Positions 7,705-16,226 of a DNA stretch of 24,548 nt are shown here, piece after piece (the first letter of the stretch is position 1; each line of letters starts with the position of its first letter). The notes under the pieces were generated by a model, which saw only the letters and a program-made list of their open reading frames with translations, was not told the origin of the DNA and ran no database searches. Source of the DNA: TMED26 sp002694075 (lineage in GTDB: Bacteria; Pseudomonadota; Alphaproteobacteria; Thalassobaculales; Thalassobaculaceae); the NCBI GenBank assembly GCA_036160575.1, contig JAYYDT010000059.1:1-24548 (forward strand). The letters are read 5' to 3'. The translations under genes were made by a program, and so were the position numbers.

Positions 7705-7716
7705 ATTGTATCCAAT
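7705..7716. promoter_or_regulatory. Repeated 12-bp operator-like site, copy 2
   Basis: ATTGTATCCAAT, identical to copy 1 including the flanking TGG. It lies 52 bases before the start of the first small amidase-partner gene and covers the -35 element TTGTAT of the predicted promoter, a position suited to repression. Confidence 0.75.
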
Positions 7717-7735
7717 CCCGAGATCGCCCTATATT
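7706..7735 (+). promoter_or_regulatory. Predicted promoter of the first small-protein/amidase pair
   Basis: TTGTAT (7706-7711, inside the operator-like site) and TATATT (7730-7735) are separated by 18 bases. The transcript would start near 7742, about 27 bases before the first ATG. Confidence 0.5.
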
Positions 7736-7768
7736 AGGCTCCTTCCACAGACAGGGCGGACAGGTTCC

Positions 7769-7990
7769 ATGGATGACGCAGCCATCAAACAGCAATATGA
7801 CGCGATTGTCGCACGCGCCGGCCTTTCGATTCCGGCGGACCGGGAGGCGACCATGGTCGATACCTACAAGGACATTTTGAAATGGTCGCGGATTGTGCGT
7901 AATCGCCCGCGGCCGGCCAGTCTGGAGCCATCCAACGCTTATTTCCTGGCCACCGTCACCCGTGTGGTCGACGGCGAGAAAGGGGCCTGA
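7769..7990 (+). CDS. Small GatC/AtzG-like amidase partner protein, copy 1
   Basis: A 73-residue, mostly helical protein with no signal peptide or membrane segment. It contains AGLSIPADREATMVDTYKDI, then a basic stretch RIVRNRPRPAS and the C-terminal motif EPSNAYF (residues 53-59). In AtzG (DUF4089) and GatC proteins, two short helices pack on the amidase and a C-terminal stretch lies along it; the equivalent motif here is Glu-Pro plus an aromatic residue. ATG at 7769 is preferred because the longer open frame from 7682 would include the operator-like site. GGCGGACAGG precedes the ATG. The stop is one base before the amidase start, so the two are translationally coupled. Family assignment rests on size, context and the motif rather than strong overall similarity. 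Confidence 0.7.
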   Translation: MDDAAIKQQYDAIVARAGLSIPADREATMVDTYKDILKWSRIVRNRPRPASLEPSNAYFLATVTRVVDGEKGA

Positions 7991-7991
7991 G

Positions 7992-9392
7992 ATGTCTGAA
8001 ATCCAGGACATGTCGATTGCCGCTCTTGGCGCGGCCTATCGTGAGCGCACGCTCTCTCCGGTCGAGGTCACCGAGGACGCGCTCCAGCGGATCGCCGCTC
8101 TCAACGACACGCTCAACGCGTTCAACACGGTCACGGCGGAACTGGCCTTGGCCCGGGCCAAGGCGGCGGAAGCCGAATTCATGTCTGGAACCGATCTTGG
8201 CCCGATGCACGGTATCCCGTTTGGCGCCAAGGACATTTATGACACCGCCGGGATTCTGACGTCCTGCCAGTCGAAATTGCGCCCGGATGTGGTGCCGGAC
8301 GTGAACGCCCATGCGGTCCAGAAATTGCTCGACGGAGGCGCCGTGTTGCTGGGCAAATGCGCCACCATTGAGTTCGCCACCGGTGGGCCGAGTGAGGAAA
8401 CGTTGTTTCCGCCGGCGCGCAATCCTTGGAATACCGCGCATGTCCCGGGAGGCTCGTCCTCCGGTTCCGGTGCGGCGGTCGCCGCCGGCATGACGCGCAT
8501 GGCGCTGGGCTCCGATACCGGCGGCTCGATTCGCGGTCCCGCCGCCTACTGCGGCACGGTCGGGATCAAGCCGACCTATGGGCGGGTCAGCCGGCGCGGC
8601 GTCTTTCCTTTGTCGTTTACCATGGATCATTGCGGCCCGCTGAGTTGGAGCGTCGCCGACGCCGCTCTCTCACTGCAGGTGATGGCCGGTTTCGATCCCC
8701 TCGACCCGGCCTCGGCCGATGAACCGGTGGCCGATTACGCCGCCGGCCTCGACGGCGGCGTCAAGGGGTTGAGGATTGGGTATGTCGCGAACTGGCTCGC
8801 GGAAGATAAAAACACCCACCCGGAAATCCCGGCGGCCATTGAGACGGCGCTCGCCGCGCTGCGCGCCGACGGGGCCGTTGTGGAGAATGTGGCGCTGTCC
8901 TCGCATGAGGTTTTCCACGCCTGTGGCCGCATGATCATTCTCGCCGAATGTTATGCCATCCATGAAAAGGATTTGATGGAAAGGCCCGAACTTTATGGCC
9001 GCCCGACACGTGAGCGGTTGATGGCCGGAGCCTTTGTGCGTGGCTCGGATTATGTCGAGGCGCTGCGGATGCGCCGGGAAATGAGCCTTCAGTTTAATGC
9101 CGAGGTTTTGGGCCAGTACGACGCGGTCATCGCCCCCGCGACCGCGCTGCCGGCCGGCCGTTTCGACGCCCAACCGAATGATCCCCTGGCGCTTTCGGGT
9201 TACTTGACCGTGCCGTTTAATGTCACCGGTAACCCGGCCATGTCGGTCTGTTGCGGTTTCACATCCGAAGGCCTGCCGATTTCCATGCAGGTGGTTGGCA
9301 AACCGTTCGACGAGGCGATGGTTTTGCGCGTGGGCGCCGCCTATGAGCGGGCGAGCGCGTGGCGCCACCGGCGCCCGACACTGAGCGCGTAA
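7992..9392 (+). CDS. Amidase-signature family amidohydrolase, copy 1
   Basis: A 466-residue cytoplasmic amidase of the AS family, which cleaves C-N amide bonds through a Ser-cis-Ser-Lys triad. Lys80 is in FGAKD, the cis-Ser is Ser155 in PGGSSSGSG, and the nucleophile is Ser179 in GSDTGGSIR. The spacings of 75 and 24 residues are the same as in fatty acid amide hydrolase. Further family blocks are PPARNPWN, YGRVSRRGVFPL and VTGNPAMSV. AGGGG lies about six bases before the ATG. It is a clear paralogue of the amidases at 18612 and 23979. It is coupled to the small protein at 7769 and convergent with the DMT permease ending at 9438. The substrate is unknown: candidates include carboxybiuret-like ureides, amino-acid amides and short peptides' terminal amides. 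The residues do not match a GatA partner set, as no gatB is present. Confidence 0.9.
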   Translation: MSEIQDMSIAALGAAYRERTLSPVEVTEDALQRIAALNDTLNAFNTVTAELALARAKAAEAEFMSGTDLGPMHGIPFGAKDIYDTAGILTSCQSKLRPDVVPDVNAHAVQKLLDGGAVLLGKCATIEFATGGPSEETLFPPARNPWNTAHVPGGSSSGSGAAVAAGMTRMALGSDTGGSIRGPAAYCGTVGIKPTYGRVSRRGVFPLSFTMDHCGPLSWSVADAALSLQVMAGFDPLDPASADEPVADYAAGLDGGVKGLRIGYVANWLAEDKNTHPEIPAAIETALAALRADGAVVENVALSSHEVFHACGRMIILAECYAIHEKDLMERPELYGRPTRERLMAGAFVRGSDYVEALRMRREMSLQFNAEVLGQYDAVIAPATALPAGRFDAQPNDPLALSGYLTVPFNVTGNPAMSVCCGFTSEGLPISMQVVGKPFDEAMVLRVGAAYERASAWRHRRPTLSA

Positions 9393-9437
9393 ACGCGCCG
9401 GGACCGGCGGGCGGGGGCCGTTGGGTGCGCGGGCCGC

Positions 9438-10367
9438 TTAACCGGCGCGCGGAGGCTTCCTCACGCCGCCGCTTTCCATGCGATAAACGATCCAGGTGCT
9501 GAAAAGCACCAAGCCGGCACCGCCGAGCACCACCGGCGCCGGCCAATCCCCGAAGGCGAAATAGCCGATCAAGAGCGCCCAAATCATTTTGGTGTAGCCA
9601 AGCGGCGCGATGGTCGCGGCGGCGGCATGGAAAAGGGCGCGCGTGGTCATGTATTGGGCAATCCCCGACGCTACCCCCATGGCGACGAGTCCGGCCAGTT
9701 GCAACGGGCTTGGCGTTACCCAAACAAACGGCAGCAGCGGGACCGTCATCAGCGACGAGATCGCCATAAATAGAAAGACGATTGTGATGGTCGCATCAAA
9801 TTGGCTAAGGTGCCGCGCCAATAACAGGCCACACGCCCCCATCACGGTACCGCTGAAGGCGTAGATCGCTCCTTCGCGAATAACCTCGCCGCCCGGCCGC
9901 ACCATGATCAGGACGCCGATAAATCCGATCACAACTGCCGCCCATTTCAGGCGCCCGACCGGTTCCTTGAGGAGGGGCAGCGAAAGCACCGAAACCACCA
10001 AGGGGGCGGCAAAATTGATGGCCGTCGCGTCCGCTAAAGGCAAAGTGTTGTATCCCAGGAAAATCAGACCGATCGCGCCACTGACCAGCAGCGCGTGCAG
10101 CAGATGCAGGCCCATGCGATCGGTCCGCACCGAACGCCACGGCATGGTGAGGCCGATAAACAAAGCCAAGGGCAGCAACGCGAAGGCGTTGCGGAAGAAC
10201 ATGATCTGCACGACCGGAAAATACTCGGTCTGCGCCTTCACAACGCCATTGAGCCCGGAAAACACCAGCAGGCCGACCAGGGTCAACAGGATACCGGTGC
10301 GGGGGTCGGGCGTGACGCCAGGTGGCGTTTTGAGACGAGACCGGGGCGCGGCCGGGTCGGCCGTCAT
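9438..10367 (-). CDS. DMT-superfamily permease with EamA domains, last gene of the ABC-transporter operon
   Basis: A 309-residue inner-membrane protein with about ten transmembrane segments. An N-terminal soluble stretch of about 22 residues is followed by RTGILLTLVGLLVFSGLNGV. The first EamA repeat holds PVVQIMFFRNAFALLPLALF and TLPLADATAINFAAPL with LLKEPVGRLKWAAVVIGFIG; the second ends APLGYTKMIWALLIGYFAFG. The motifs are recognisably like those of the plus-strand permease at 6654, and the two are probably distant paralogues. It starts 12 bases after the asparaginase stop with only a weak ribosome-binding site, consistent with translation coupled to the operon. The role may be export of a product or uptake of a fragment; the substrate is unknown. 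Confidence 0.85.
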   Translation of the reverse strand: MTADPAAPRSRLKTPPGVTPDPRTGILLTLVGLLVFSGLNGVVKAQTEYFPVVQIMFFRNAFALLPLALFIGLTMPWRSVRTDRMGLHLLHALLVSGAIGLIFLGYNTLPLADATAINFAAPLVVSVLSLPLLKEPVGRLKWAAVVIGFIGVLIMVRPGGEVIREGAIYAFSGTVMGACGLLLARHLSQFDATITIVFLFMAISSLMTVPLLPFVWVTPSPLQLAGLVAMGVASGIAQYMTTRALFHAAAATIAPLGYTKMIWALLIGYFAFGDWPAPVVLGGAGLVLFSTWIVYRMESGGVRKPPRAG

Positions 10368-10379
10368 CGTGGGACGGCC

Positions 10380-11375
10380 TTAATAGGTCTGGAATATGCG
10401 CGCGATTTCCTGGTGATCTTTGGTCACCGTCAGCGCCAAGGATAAGAGGATCCGCGCTTTTTGCGGGTTAAGATTGTCAGCGATCAGAAAACCGTTGTCT
10501 TTCAACTTGGTGCTTAAAAAGGTCCGTCCGCTGCCGGCGCGGGTCGACTGCACAACCACCACCCCGCGCGCGACCGCGTCGCAAAGCGCCGCTTCCTCGC
10601 CCGGGCCGCAAAAGCCCGGCGCGAAACCGGCCGAGACGATGCCTTCGGCGCCGGCTTCGATAAAAGCGCGCGACGCGGTGCCGTCGGCGCCGGCATAGGC
10701 ATAGGTGATGTCAACGCGTGGCAAACCGTCGAGCGTGCGAATATCGAACTCGGTGTCCGGGGCATGTTTGCGTAGCGGTTTACGATAAAAAGCGACGGCG
10801 TCGCCATCGGCATGCCCGAGGCAGCCGAAATCGGGGCTGCGAAAGGTTTGCATCCGATAAGTCGAGGTCTTGGTCACCTCGCGGGCACATTGGATTTCAT
10901 CGTTCAACAAAGTCATCACGCCCATGCCCTTGGCCGCCGGTGACCCGGCCGTGCGGACGCCGTTGACGATATTGAAGCCGGCGTCGGTCGACAGGCCGCT
11001 TGATGGGCGTTGCGCGCCAACCACCACCACCGGCAGGTCCGCCTTTACGGTCAGGTGCAGGGCGTAAGCGGTTTCCTCCAAGGAGGCGGTGCCATGCGTG
11101 ACGACGATCCCATCGAGGCTCGGGTCCTGCGCCAGTTCATCGATTTTCAAGACCAGGTCACGCCATTCGGTGAAGCCGACCGACGGGCTTGGGATCGCCT
11201 GATAGGGGACCGCGACGATCTCGGCGACGTCATGGACAATGGGAAACATGGCCAGAATCTCTTCGATCCCGATCATTGTCTTATTGGCCCCGTAGTCGAC
11301 GATATCGAGGGGGTTTTTGCCAATCGACGCGATGGTACCGCCGGTCCCGATGACCGCTACTTTGGGCTTGTTCAT
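10380..11375 (-). CDS. Asparaginase-family amidohydrolase
   Basis: A 331-residue enzyme of the L-asparaginase I/II fold, which hydrolyses side-chain or related amides to release ammonia. The first catalytic Thr is Thr14 in GTGGTIASIG. The second is Thr96 in VVTHGTASLEETA, and the catalytic Lys is Lys169 in REVTKTSTYR. The residue after Thr96 is Ala97; classical asparaginases have Asp there (Asp90 of E. coli AnsB), which binds the substrate amino group, so the substrate may not be free asparagine. VGAQRPSSGLSTDAGFN and TFRSPDFGCLG are further family blocks. There is no signal peptide, so it acts in the cytoplasm. ATG at 11375 has AGAGG six bases upstream and is preferred over an in-frame TTG at 11381. 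It lies in the importer operon, 29 bases after the cysteine hydrolase. Confidence 0.9.
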   Translation of the reverse strand: MNKPKVAVIGTGGTIASIGKNPLDIVDYGANKTMIGIEEILAMFPIVHDVAEIVAVPYQAIPSPSVGFTEWRDLVLKIDELAQDPSLDGIVVTHGTASLEETAYALHLTVKADLPVVVVGAQRPSSGLSTDAGFNIVNGVRTAGSPAAKGMGVMTLLNDEIQCAREVTKTSTYRMQTFRSPDFGCLGHADGDAVAFYRKPLRKHAPDTEFDIRTLDGLPRVDITYAYAGADGTASRAFIEAGAEGIVSAGFAPGFCGPGEEAALCDAVARGVVVVQSTRAGSGRTFLSTKLKDNGFLIADNLNPQKARILLSLALTVTKDHQEIARIFQTY

Positions 11376-11404
11376 ATGCAACCTCTTGAATGCAGCTTTA
11401 ATGT

Positions 11405-12115
11405 TTATTCAGCGGCCGCCGGCGTGGCGGCGGCATTTTTCTTTAAGCATCCGATGACTTCGTCGGTGCTCATGATATCGCCGAAGGTCAGGTAGAAATT
11501 GATCAAAGAGCTGTTGTGTTCCGCGTCGCTGTTGGCGGCGTTGCCATCGGTCACCATGAGGGTCTTGAAATTGGTCATCATGGCGTCGCGGGCGGAAGAT
11601 TCGCAGCAGACATTGGTGACCGTGCCGGTGATCAGAACCGTGTCGAGCCCCCGCGCGCGCAGGATGTCCGGCAAGTCGGAGGCGCCGGGCAAAAAGGCCG
11701 AATAACGGTATTTCAGGACCTTGGTGTCCTCGGGCTGGACGTCGCAGTCCGCCCAAATCGCATGCCCCAATGTGCCTTCCGACATGCTTTCGACGCGTTT
11801 GGCGGTTTTTTCCGGCAGCGTCATGGCATGCATGTTTGACCAGCTTTCCAGGCAGGCTTCGTCATGGGTGTTCTGGATCCAGAATACTTGCCCGCCGGTC
11901 GACCGTATGGCTGCGGCGAGGCGGTTCACATTCGGAACGATTTCCCGCGCCGTCGCGCATAGCGCATGGGCGACGCCGTCCATCATGAAACCATTTTGCA
12001 AGTCTACCACGATCAAGGCGGTCTTGGCCGGGTCGAGGGTGGCGAAGGGGTGCGCGGTTCCTCGGCGCGCGACCACCGTGTCGACAATTCTCTGCGGGAT
12101 GGAAATTTTATGCAT
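11405..12115 (-). CDS. Isochorismatase-like cysteine hydrolase
   Basis: A 236-residue cytoplasmic hydrolase of the isochorismatase-like fold. The triad is visible as Asp38 in IVVDLQNGF, Lys135 in KVLKYRYSAF and Cys170 in TNVCCESSARDA; a second Cys follows the nucleophile. The fold covers N-carbamoylsarcosine amidase, biuret hydrolase and ureidoacrylate hydrolase (RutB) as well as nicotinamidase. The KYRYSAF and TNVCxES blocks resemble the RutB/carbamoylsarcosine branch more than true isochorismatases. A C-N hydrolase acting on a carbamoyl or ureido intermediate would fit the neighbours. AAAGGG lies seven bases before the ATG. It starts 27 bases after the upstream ATPase gene and is part of the minus-strand operon. 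The exact substrate cannot be decided from these motifs. Confidence 0.88.
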   Translation of the reverse strand: MHKISIPQRIVDTVVARRGTAHPFATLDPAKTALIVVDLQNGFMMDGVAHALCATAREIVPNVNRLAAAIRSTGGQVFWIQNTHDEACLESWSNMHAMTLPEKTAKRVESMSEGTLGHAIWADCDVQPEDTKVLKYRYSAFLPGASDLPDILRARGLDTVLITGTVTNVCCESSARDAMMTNFKTLMVTDGNAANSDAEHNSSLINFYLTFGDIMSTDEVIGCLKKNAAATPAAAE

Positions 12116-12142
12116 CGCGATACCCTTTTTAAAATGGCGCCG

Positions 12143-13159
12143 TTAGGCCGGGACGGAACCGGCGTCGGCGGCGGCCGGTGCCGCATCGACTTTGAAGCAA
12201 CGGGCCAGACGGTCATTGCCGAGCATGACCTCGGGGGGGAGCTGTTCCAGGCAATGACTGTCCGCGAAGGCGCAACGCGGGCCAAAACTACAGCCGGTCG
12301 GTAACGCCCGTAAATCCGGCGGGCTGCCTGGAATCGCCTCAATATCCTGGCCGCGCATATTGCCGTGCACGGTGGAGGACAGCATGCCCTTGGTATAGGG
12401 ATGTTTTGGGTCCGTGAGAACTTCTTGAACCGTGCCCGTTTCGACGATGCGACCGGCGTACATCACCGCCACACGATCCGCGATTTCAGCCGCGACCCCG
12501 AGGTCGTGGGTGACGAAGATCATCCCCATGCCAAGTTCCTGTTGCAGCTTGCGCATCAAAATCAGCACCTGAATTTGAACCGTCGCGTCAAGGGCGGTTG
12601 TGGGCTCGTCGGCCAAAAGTAATTTGGGCCGGCACGACAACGCCAAGGCGATCATGGCGCGCTGGCGAAGCCCGCCGGACAGTTCGTGTGGAAACGCGTT
12701 GAGGCGTCGTTTGGCCGACGGGACCTTAACTAGCTCCAGCAGCTCAAGCGCGCGGGCCAAGCCCTCCTCGAACGAGCAGCCGGTGTGCCGGCGGACAGTT
12801 TCCGCGATTTGATGCCCCACCGTGTAAACCGGGTCGAGGGCGGTCATCGGTTCCTGGAAGATCATCGCCGCCTCGCCGCCACGGAAAGCGGCGAGTTCCT
12901 TGCCCTTGAGAGCGAGAACGTCCTGCCCGTCGACCGCAAGCTTGCCGGAAATGACCGCACGCCGTTCCGGTAACAGGCGCATCAGCGCCCGCATGCTGAC
13001 GCTTTTGCCCGAGCCCGACTCGCCGATGATACATAGCACTTCGCCGTGTTGGACCGTCAGGCTGACGTCGTTGACGGCGTTAACCGTCGCCTCGCGGCTG
13101 ACGAATTTGACGTTTAGGTCCCGAACCGAGACCAGAGGCGTTTTCGTTTCGGTGGTCAT
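12143..13159 (-). CDS. Peptide-type ABC importer ATPase, DppD/OppD-like
   Basis: A 338-residue cytoplasmic ATPase that energises the importer encoded upstream. Walker A is GESGSGKS (46-53), the Q-loop Gln is about 102 in MIFQEPMTALDP, and the signature is LSGGLRQR (160-167, Leu where Met or Gln is common). Walker B is LLLADEPTTALD (180-191), and the switch His lies in FVTHDLG. The C-terminal oligopeptide-transporter extension contains HPYTKGML and a cysteine-rich part (TGCSFGPRCAFADSHC), typical of this subfamily and possibly an Fe-S or metal site. The ATG overlaps the stop of the previous ATPase gene as ATGA. A longer upstream frame is rejected because of that overlap and because GGAGAG precedes the ATG. 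Confidence 0.95.
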   Translation of the reverse strand: MTTETKTPLVSVRDLNVKFVSREATVNAVNDVSLTVQHGEVLCIIGESGSGKSVSMRALMRLLPERRAVISGKLAVDGQDVLALKGKELAAFRGGEAAMIFQEPMTALDPVYTVGHQIAETVRRHTGCSFEEGLARALELLELVKVPSAKRRLNAFPHELSGGLRQRAMIALALSCRPKLLLADEPTTALDATVQIQVLILMRKLQQELGMGMIFVTHDLGVAAEIADRVAVMYAGRIVETGTVQEVLTDPKHPYTKGMLSSTVHGNMRGQDIEAIPGSPPDLRALPTGCSFGPRCAFADSHCLEQLPPEVMLGNDRLARCFKVDAAPAAADAGSVPA

Positions 13160-14277
13160 GAGGGGCTCTCCGCCGGTGAGCTGGGCGTAACGTCTTCCGC
13201 CGCGTGCATGATGGATTTTGAATGGCCTGATTTGGCGACGAACATATGGCAAGCACAGGCATGTCCCATGGGGCCGACATCCTGTGGCAGGGCTGGCGTT
13301 TCAATCTCGCAGATCTTTTCCGCGAACTCGCAACGGGTGCGAAAGCGACAGCCGGAAGGGGGGTTGATCGGATTGGGCGGATCGCCAATTAGCGGCGGTT
13401 CGTTAACCCGATCGTCTGGGTTCATCGAGAGGCGGGAGGCCAGAAGCGCGGCGGTGTAGGGGTGTTTTGGATTGGCGTAGATTTTATCCACCGGTCCAAT
13501 CTCGACCACCTCGCCGAGATACATGACCAGAACGCGATCACTCACGTATTGAACGACATTCAGGTCGTGCGAGATGAACACGTAGGTCAGGTTGAAAACA
13601 TCTTTCAGATAGCGCAGGAGGTTTAAGACCTGCGCCTCCACCGATTTGTCGAGCGCTGAGACCGCTTCGTCGAGAATCACGACGCGCGGTTCGAGCACCA
13701 ACGCGCGGGCGATGTTAATGCGTTGCTTCTGGCCGCCGGACAACTCGTGCGGATAACGCGGGCCAAACAGGTTGGGATCGAGCCCGACCTTTTCCATCAG
13801 CGCGCGGGCGGCCTGTTTGGCGGCTTCGTTGCTCGCGCCATGGACAATTTGGCCATAAGCGATGGAATCTTCCACCGGCATGCGCGGATTGAGCGAGGAG
13901 TAGGAATCTTGGAAGACCATTTGCATCAAGCGACGCATATCTCTGACTTCCAAACCATCTTTGGCCGCTACAGCCTCCCCGTCAAAAATCAATTCGCCGC
14001 TGTCCGGCGGGATCAGATGCATCAACAGCCGGGCGAGGGTTGATTTGCCGCAACCGGATTCGCCCACCACACCCAGCGTCTCGCCTTTCATGACGGTAAA
14101 GCTCACCCCGTCGACGGCGCGAATGCGCGCGACCGTGCGATTTAAGATGCCGCCGGTGATAGGGAAATGTTTCTGGAGGCCGCGGGCGATCAACATCGGT
14201 TGAGCTTTGCCGCCCCGGTCGCGGGCGTCGTCGGCGGACACCGATGAGAGTGCCGATTTTGTCTCTGTCATATCCAT
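13156..14277 (-). CDS. Peptide-type ABC importer ATPase, DppF/OppF-like
   Basis: The partner ATPase, 373 residues. Its N-terminal core LQKHFPITGGILNR is characteristic of the DppF/OppF branch. Walker A is GESGCGKST (72-80), the Q-loop Gln is 123 in MVFQDSYSSLNPR, and the signature is LSGGQKQR (179-186). Walker B is VVILDEAVSALD (199-210), with Ala where Pro is usual, and the switch His is about 237 in FISHDLN. The C-terminal oligopeptide extension has the cysteine-containing RFRTRCEFAEKIC. GGAGG lies five bases before the ATG, partly overlapping the end of the permease gene upstream. The order permease, DppF-like, DppD-like is the reverse of the common dppD-dppF order. Confidence 0.95.
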   Translation of the reverse strand: MDMTETKSALSSVSADDARDRGGKAQPMLIARGLQKHFPITGGILNRTVARIRAVDGVSFTVMKGETLGVVGESGCGKSTLARLLMHLIPPDSGELIFDGEAVAAKDGLEVRDMRRLMQMVFQDSYSSLNPRMPVEDSIAYGQIVHGASNEAAKQAARALMEKVGLDPNLFGPRYPHELSGGQKQRINIARALVLEPRVVILDEAVSALDKSVEAQVLNLLRYLKDVFNLTYVFISHDLNVVQYVSDRVLVMYLGEVVEIGPVDKIYANPKHPYTAALLASRLSMNPDDRVNEPPLIGDPPNPINPPSGCRFRTRCEFAEKICEIETPALPQDVGPMGHACACHMFVAKSGHSKSIMHAAEDVTPSSPAESPS

Positions 14278-14287
14278 GGCTTCCTCC

Positions 14288-15190
14288 TTACATCCGTACG
14301 TCCATGGCAGAGCGCAGACCGTCGCTCACCAGATTGAAGCAAATTGAGGTGACCAAAATGGCGACCCCGGGCAGGGCACAAATGACGGGCTGGATGTAAA
14401 TCGCTTGGCGCAATGTGTTCAGCATCAGCCCCCAGTCCGGTTCCGGCGGTGTCACCCCGAGACCGAGGAAAGAAAGACCGGACGCGATCAAAATCGACAC
14501 GCTGACCAGGCTGGATGAGTAGATCAAAATGGGCCCCAGCACGTTGCCGAGGATGTGCACGCGGATGATGCTAAACGTGCTCGCCCCGGTCGCCCGCGCG
14601 GCTTCGACAAAGTCGAGATTGCGCACCTGAGAGGTGGCGGTCTCGGCGACGCGGCAAAGCGGCGGGATGAACACCAAGGTCAGCGACATCATGCCGTTGA
14701 AAATGCCCCCGCCGAGGGCGCCGGAAATGGCCACCGCCAGAAGGATCGATGGAAACGCGTAGAAGACGTCCATGATCCGCATGATGGTCATATTGGTGCG
14801 GCCGCCGACGAAGCCGGCGATAATGCCAAGCAAACCGCCAATCACGGTGGCGATAAAGACGGGCAAAATCCCCATCGTGAGAGAGATCCGACCACCGTAT
14901 AAAATGCGGGAAAGGATATCGCGGCCCAGTTCGTCGGTGCCCAGGATGAAATCCTTGTACCCGATCGGTTTCAGCCGGTTCAGCATGCTGCTTTGATAGG
15001 GGTCCATCGGCGCCAGCAAGGGGGCGAAAATCGCCGACAGAATGATGAGTATAACCACGAAGCCGAAAAACAGCGTCATGTAGTCGTAGCGAAGGCGGTA
15101 CCCGACGGTCTGCCAATAGCTGCGGACCTTGAGTGCCGGGGCGACCTCTGACGCTTTTGGCTGAAGGTTGTTTACAGTCGCATCTGACAT
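14288..15190 (-). CDS. Peptide-type ABC importer permease, DppC-like
   Basis: An inner-membrane permease of 300 residues with about six transmembrane segments. The first segment (about 38-62) is preceded by a cytoplasmic stretch typical of DppC/OppC. The family block FILGTDELGRDILSRILYG (81-99) and the EAA loop FVEAARATGA (194-203) that contacts the ATPases are both present. The C-terminus LSFLGLGVTPPEPDWG is also typical. With the DppB-like protein it forms the translocation channel. GAGGG precedes the ATG at good spacing. It lies 17 bases after the DppB-like gene and abuts the DppF-like gene. Confidence 0.95.
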   Translation of the reverse strand: MSDATVNNLQPKASEVAPALKVRSYWQTVGYRLRYDYMTLFFGFVVILIILSAIFAPLLAPMDPYQSSMLNRLKPIGYKDFILGTDELGRDILSRILYGGRISLTMGILPVFIATVIGGLLGIIAGFVGGRTNMTIMRIMDVFYAFPSILLAVAISGALGGGIFNGMMSLTLVFIPPLCRVAETATSQVRNLDFVEAARATGASTFSIIRVHILGNVLGPILIYSSSLVSVSILIASGLSFLGLGVTPPEPDWGLMLNTLRQAIYIQPVICALPGVAILVTSICFNLVSDGLRSAMDVRM

Positions 15191-15207
15191 GATAGCCCTC
15201 GCCTAAG

Positions 15208-16161
15208 CTAGCGTTTCAACCGTGGATCGACGGCGGTTTGGAGCAGGTCGATCACGAGATTGGTGGTTACAAAAATAATCGCCAGGATCAGGATGGTGCC
15301 CTGTAGAACCGGCAGATCGCGTGTCAGAATGGCCTTGTTCAGCAGGAAGCCTGTGCCCGGCCAGGTAAAGATGGTCTCGACCAAGATCGAGCCACCCATC
15401 AAATAGCCGAATTGAAGACCCATGACGGCCAGCACCTGGGGCAGGGCGTTTTTCACCACATGCAGCAAAATCTCCGCTTCCATGAGGCCCTTGGCACGTA
15501 AGGTTTCGACGAAATCCTGGTTGAGCACCTCCGCGACCGCCGACCGGGTGGTGCGGGTGATGATGCCAATCGGGATGAGGGAGAGGGTGATGATGGGCAG
15601 GATCAGATATTTAAAATGATCCCATTGGAAGGGATTGAAGGTCTCCGAGCCGCGCGGTCCCATCCCGGTGGCTGGTAGAACATTCAGTTCAACCGCGAAA
15701 ATGATGACGAGAACGATCGCCAGCCAATAGTTCGGGATACTGACGCCAATCACCGCGATGCCTGTCACCGCCCGGTCGCTTGGCGTGCCGACCCGGTAGC
15801 CGGCGAAAGTTCCGATCACGAAGGCCAGGCTAAACGCGGCGATTACCGCGCCGGCCGACAACATCACGGTGTTCGCCAAGGCGCGAAATAGCTCCTCGGT
15901 CACCGGCCGGCCGGTCGCGATCGACATACCGAAATCGCCGGTCAGGACTTTACCCAGCCAGATGCCGTATTGAACCGCGATGGGCTTATCGAACCCATAG
16001 GCTTTTTTCACCATCGCGATGGTTTCTTCGCTGGCGTCTTCCGGTAGGATCGTCTGCAGAGGGTCGCCTGGAGCGATATAAACTAAAGCAAAACATACTA
16101 TACTTACGCCAAGGGCAATGGGTATCGCATATAAAAGTCTTCTTATAATGTATGTTGACAC
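15208..16161 (-). CDS. Peptide-type ABC importer permease, DppB-like
   Basis: An inner-membrane permease of 317 residues. It starts STYIIRRLLYAIPIALGVS, the standard DppB N-terminus, with a first membrane segment at about 9-30 followed by APGDP. The periplasmic region and five further membrane segments follow, including GVSIPNYWLAIVLVIIFAVE. The EAA-type loop is FVETLRAKGL (217-226), and the end ETIFTWPGTGFLL is a family hallmark. The start codon is GTG at 16161, supported by AAGGA six bases upstream. A stable hairpin in the 118-base gap to the binding-protein gene probably lowers its expression relative to that gene. Confidence 0.95.
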   Translation of the reverse strand: MSTYIIRRLLYAIPIALGVSIVCFALVYIAPGDPLQTILPEDASEETIAMVKKAYGFDKPIAVQYGIWLGKVLTGDFGMSIATGRPVTEELFRALANTVMLSAGAVIAAFSLAFVIGTFAGYRVGTPSDRAVTGIAVIGVSIPNYWLAIVLVIIFAVELNVLPATGMGPRGSETFNPFQWDHFKYLILPIITLSLIPIGIITRTTRSAVAEVLNQDFVETLRAKGLMEAEILLHVVKNALPQVLAVMGLQFGYLMGGSILVETIFTWPGTGFLLNKAILTRDLPVLQGTILILAIIFVTTNLVIDLLQTAVDPRLKR

Positions 16162-16226
16162 TTTTTTTCCTTTCCACTCGCTTCCGCGACCCGGTGAAGT
16201 CTAAGCAGAGCCTTTTCTGAAGTGTG

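Noticed and set aside
7682..7768. N-terminal extension of the first small partner protein
   Set aside because: It would include operator-like site copy 2 and the predicted promoter; ATG at 7769 gives a length like that of the other three.
7769..9392. GatC/GatA of the tRNA amidotransferase
   Set aside because: No gatB is nearby, there are several amidase copies, and the small proteins and amidases are in a catabolic, regulated context; a stand-alone two-subunit amidase fits better.
10048..10057. TTGTATCCCA, a near match to the repeated operator-like site
   Set aside because: It lies within the DMT permease coding sequence, lacks the CAAT arm, and is not near a transcription start.
13160..13252. 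Upstream extension of the DppD-like ATPase
   Set aside because: The ATG at 13159 overlaps the preceding stop as ATGA and matches the family N-terminus; the extension is antisense-like residue sequence from within the neighbouring gene.
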